DNA from: Salicibibacter cibi
GTDB lineage: Bacteria; Bacillota; Bacilli; Bacillales; Marinococcaceae
Direction: 5' to 3'
Length of the DNA stretch: 64,000 nucleotides
NCBI RefSeq assembly: GCF_016495865.1
Contig: NZ_CP054706.1
Coordinates: 930,001-994,000, forward strand
The notes under the pieces are model-generated. The model did no database searches. It had not been told where the DNA came from and saw nothing but the letters and a program-made list of their open reading frames with translations. The position numbers were made by a program, and so were the translations under genes. Each line of letters starts with the position of its first letter. Position 1 is the stretch's first letter. Below are positions 62,028 through 64,000 of this stretch, piece by piece.

Positions 62028-63421
62028 ATGAAGAATGCGGACTATTTGCGATTTGGGGGCATTCGGAAGCGGCGCAACTGACGTATTACGGCCTGCACAG
62101 TTTGCAGCATCGCGGGCAGGAAGGGGCCGGCATCGTCACGAGTGACGGAGAGGAACTTCACATTCATAAAAACACGGGCCTATTGACCGAAGCCTTTCAA
62201 GCAGGTGATTTGGATCGTCTTCCGGGTCGCCAAGCACTGGGACATGTGCGCTATGCCACCGCCGGCACTAGCGGGTATGAAAATGTTCAGCCGCTTCATT
62301 TTAAATCCGAAGATGGAAGTCTCGCCATGGCTCATAACGGCAATCTCGTCAATTATCAAGGATTAAAAAGTGAGCTCGAACGGAGCGGAAGCATTTTTCA
62401 AACGACGACCGATACGGAAATTTTAGCTCACTTGATGAAACGCCACCGTTCCGATGAACTCCGAAATCAACTCAAAGAGGCGCTTCCACAGTTAATCGGC
62501 GCTTATTCATTTGCTGTGATGACCGAAGAGGAGCTCATTGTCGCGCTCGATCCCCACGGGCTGCGTCCGTTATCTCTTGGACAACTGGGAGACGCGTACG
62601 TCGTCGCGTCAGAAACTTGCGCGTTTGATCTTATTGGGGCCGATTATGTTCGTGATGTCGAACCGGGTGAAATGCTCGTTTTTAACCGCGACGGCATGTT
62701 CTCCGAACGATTTACGGAGGCAAAAGAACGAGCGCTTTGCAGCATGGAATACGTGTATCTTGCCAGACCCGATTCCAACCTTGAACAAATTAACGTGCAT
62801 ACCGCGAGAAAACAATTGGGAAAACAACTCGCCCGTGAAGCGGATGTGGAAGCGGATGTCGTCACCGGTGTGCCGGACTCTTCGATATCAGCCGCGATCG
62901 GTTTCGCCGAACAAACAAACATCCCTTATGAACTCGGCTTAATAAAAAATCGTTACGTCGGCCGCACGTTTATTCAACCGTCGCAAGCGTTGCGGGAACA
63001 AGGCGTGAAAATGAAGCTTTCCGCCGTGCGCGGAGTCGTGGAAGGAAAACGGGTCGTGATGGTTGATGATTCCATCGTGCGCGGGACGACGAGCCAACGA
63101 ATCGTGAAGTTGTTGAAAGACGCAGGCGCAAAGGAAGTGCACGTTCGTATTAGCGCTCCGCCGATTATACGTCCGTGTTTTTATGGCATAGATACGTCAA
63201 CAACCGATGAATTAATTGCTGCTAATTACACGACGGAGGAAATGCGCGAGAAAATGGGCGCGGATTCCTTGCGCTTCCTATCGATCGACGGCTTGAAGAC
63301 GGGCATTGGCCGGGATGATTCGCAGCCTAATTGCGGGCAGTGCCTAGGTTGCTATACAGGCCAATATCCAACGGCGATCCCAAATGGAAAAAAAGAACTT
63401 GTCGGATCGGGAAAAAGATAG
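62003..63421 (+). CDS. purF: Amidophosphoribosyltransferase
   Basis: PurF makes phosphoribosylamine from PRPP and glutamine, the first purine step. From the GTG at 62003 (GGGAG 7 nt before) it has 472 residues: an 11-residue propeptide ending NEE before the catalytic Cys ([13 protein letters not shown]), a class II glutaminase domain, and the PRPP loop [13 protein letters not shown] (about residues 353-365). The cysteines for the 4Fe-4S cluster seen in the Bacillus enzyme are present ([10 protein letters not shown] and [11 protein letters not shown]). The propeptide length agrees with Bacillus subtilis, which supports this start over an ATG at 61985. It overlaps purL by 25 nt. Confidence 0.97.
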   Translation: MFPEVKGINEECGLFAIWGHSEAAQLTYYGLHSLQHRGQEGAGIVTSDGEELHIHKNTGLLTEAFQAGDLDRLPGRQALGHVRYATAGTSGYENVQPLHFKSEDGSLAMAHNGNLVNYQGLKSELERSGSIFQTTTDTEILAHLMKRHRSDELRNQLKEALPQLIGAYSFAVMTEEELIVALDPHGLRPLSLGQLGDAYVVASETCAFDLIGADYVRDVEPGEMLVFNRDGMFSERFTEAKERALCSMEYVYLARPDSNLEQINVHTARKQLGKQLAREADVEADVVTGVPDSSISAAIGFAEQTNIPYELGLIKNRYVGRTFIQPSQALREQGVKMKLSAVRGVVEGKRVVMVDDSIVRGTTSQRIVKLLKDAGAKEVHVRISAPPIIRPCFYGIDTSTTDELIAANYTTEEMREKMGADSLRFLSIDGLKTGIGRDDSQPNCGQCLGCYTGQYPTAIPNGKKELVGSGKR

Positions 63422-63433
63422 GGGGAAAACGAC

Positions 63434-64000
63434 GTGCGTGATGCATACAAAGAAGCAGGCGTAGATGTGGAGGCCGGTTATGAAGCTGTCTCTCGCATGA
63501 AAAAACACGTGGATCGGACGAAACGCCCCGGCGTACTTGGCGCGCTTGGCGGTTTTGGCGGAACGTTTGACCTTTCTTCTCTCGATTATAAACAGCCGGT
63601 GCTCGTTTCCGGAACCGATGGTGTTGGCACGAAACTGCTCCTTGCTATTGCTGCCGATCAACACGATACGATCGGTGAAGATGCCGTCGCCATGTGTGTC
63701 AATGATATCCTCGTTCAAGGTGCGGAACCGCTTTATTTTCTTGATTATATCGCTGCCGGCCAGACCGACCCTGCACGCATGGAAGCGATCGTCAAGGGCA
63801 TTAGCAATGGTTGCCAACTAGCGGGGTGCGCCTTGATCGGTGGGGAAACGGCGGAGATGCCGGGGATGTATGGCGAAGATGACTATGACGTGGCCGGCTT
63901 TGTCGTCGGAGCTGTGGAGAAGGATGCGCTCATCACGGGGAATGAAGTGCGGGCGGGAGATCGCTTGCTCGGATTGTCATCTTCAGGTGTGCACAGCAAC
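63434..64000 (+). CDS. purM: AIR synthetase (5' part; continues beyond window)
   Basis: PurM closes FGAM to AIR with ATP. The first 189 codons are in the window and read [72 protein letters not shown] and [13 protein letters not shown], all canonical. The GTG at 63434 follows GGGGG; it is 12 nt after purF. In Bacillus, purN, purH and purD would be expected next. Confidence 0.95.
   Translation, partial: MRDAYKEAGVDVEAGYEAVSRMKKHVDRTKRPGVLGALGGFGGTFDLSSLDYKQPVLVSGTDGVGTKLLLAIAADQHDTIGEDAVAMCVNDILVQGAEPLYFLDYIAAGQTDPARMEAIVKGISNGCQLAGCALIGGETAEMPGMYGEDDYDVAGFVVGAVEKDALITGNEVRAGDRLLGLSSSGVHSN

Noticed and set aside
63344-63817. 157-codon minus-strand frame over purF/purM
   Set aside because: It is antisense to two strongly supported pur genes and has no start signals.

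Overview
The window looks like a chromosomal piece of a low-to-mid GC Bacillaceae bacterium. The pur operon runs in Bacillus order (purE-K-B-C-S-Q-L-F-M) behind a guanine riboswitch, HutP-type antitermination is present, ribosome binding sites are strong AGGAGG types, and SwrC, YuiF, YebE/NETI and BpsA/BpsB relatives are all here. Extracytoplasmic parts of membrane and exported proteins are very rich in Glu/Asp, for example the RND pump and the lipoprotein at 51797, which fits a salt- or alkali-loving member. A relative of Salicibibacter or Geomicrobium is my guess, not something I could check.

Layout. 1-6652: an AlkC-like repair protein (cut by the window edge), a remnant of a conjugative-element gene (TcpC), a FrnE/DsbA-like protein, a guanine-riboswitch-controlled purine permease, csaA, tRNA-Ala(GGC), a methyltransferase and a LOG-family hydrolase. 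6737-9515: queCDEF, the preQ0/preQ1 (queuosine precursor) operon. 10243-12629: a type III polyketide synthase/methyltransferase pair (bpsAB) and the yebE-NETI pair. 12649-25170: a histidine-utilisation (hut) cluster with an AraC-type regulator, hutU-hutI-hutG, an inserted BCCT transporter plus MIO-less lyase, hutP, a HutP operator/terminator, hutH and a YuiF-type permease. 25200-35166: hemerythrin-like protein, CoA-transferase, two ABC-2 systems (one with an ATPase-like/LytTR fusion) and a large RND pump. 35244-36913: decayed TnpB-type transposon remnants and an unusual tandem dyad repeat. 36914-45782: an SDR, a TipA-like regulator with a drug-type ABC exporter, a universal stress protein, a leader-peptide-attenuated ABC-F protein, a UbiD-family decarboxylase and a GNAT. 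45999-54779: an amidase, a symporter, purU, several small genes, and three copies of a roughly 280-bp MITE-like element. 54943-64000: the purine operon under a second guanine riboswitch.

The most interesting system is inside the hut cluster. A 519-residue homologue of histidine ammonia-lyase has lost exactly the Ala-Ser-Gly tripeptide that makes the MIO cofactor. It is translationally linked to a BCCT (betaine-type) transporter and sits between hutG and hutP. MIO-less homologues of this kind include ergothionase, which eliminates trimethylamine from the histidine betaine ergothioneine. The arrangement therefore suggests uptake of a histidine betaine (ergothioneine or hercynine), release of trimethylamine, and entry of the (thio)urocanate skeleton into the Hut pathway.

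The region carries many broken genes (TcpC, Uma2, two Rpn-type, a small membrane protein, TnpB, DUF2332, an epoxide-hydrolase-like gene), pointing to frequent mobile-element traffic and decay. Regulatory RNA is well represented: two guanine riboswitches, a HutP site and an ABC-F attenuator.
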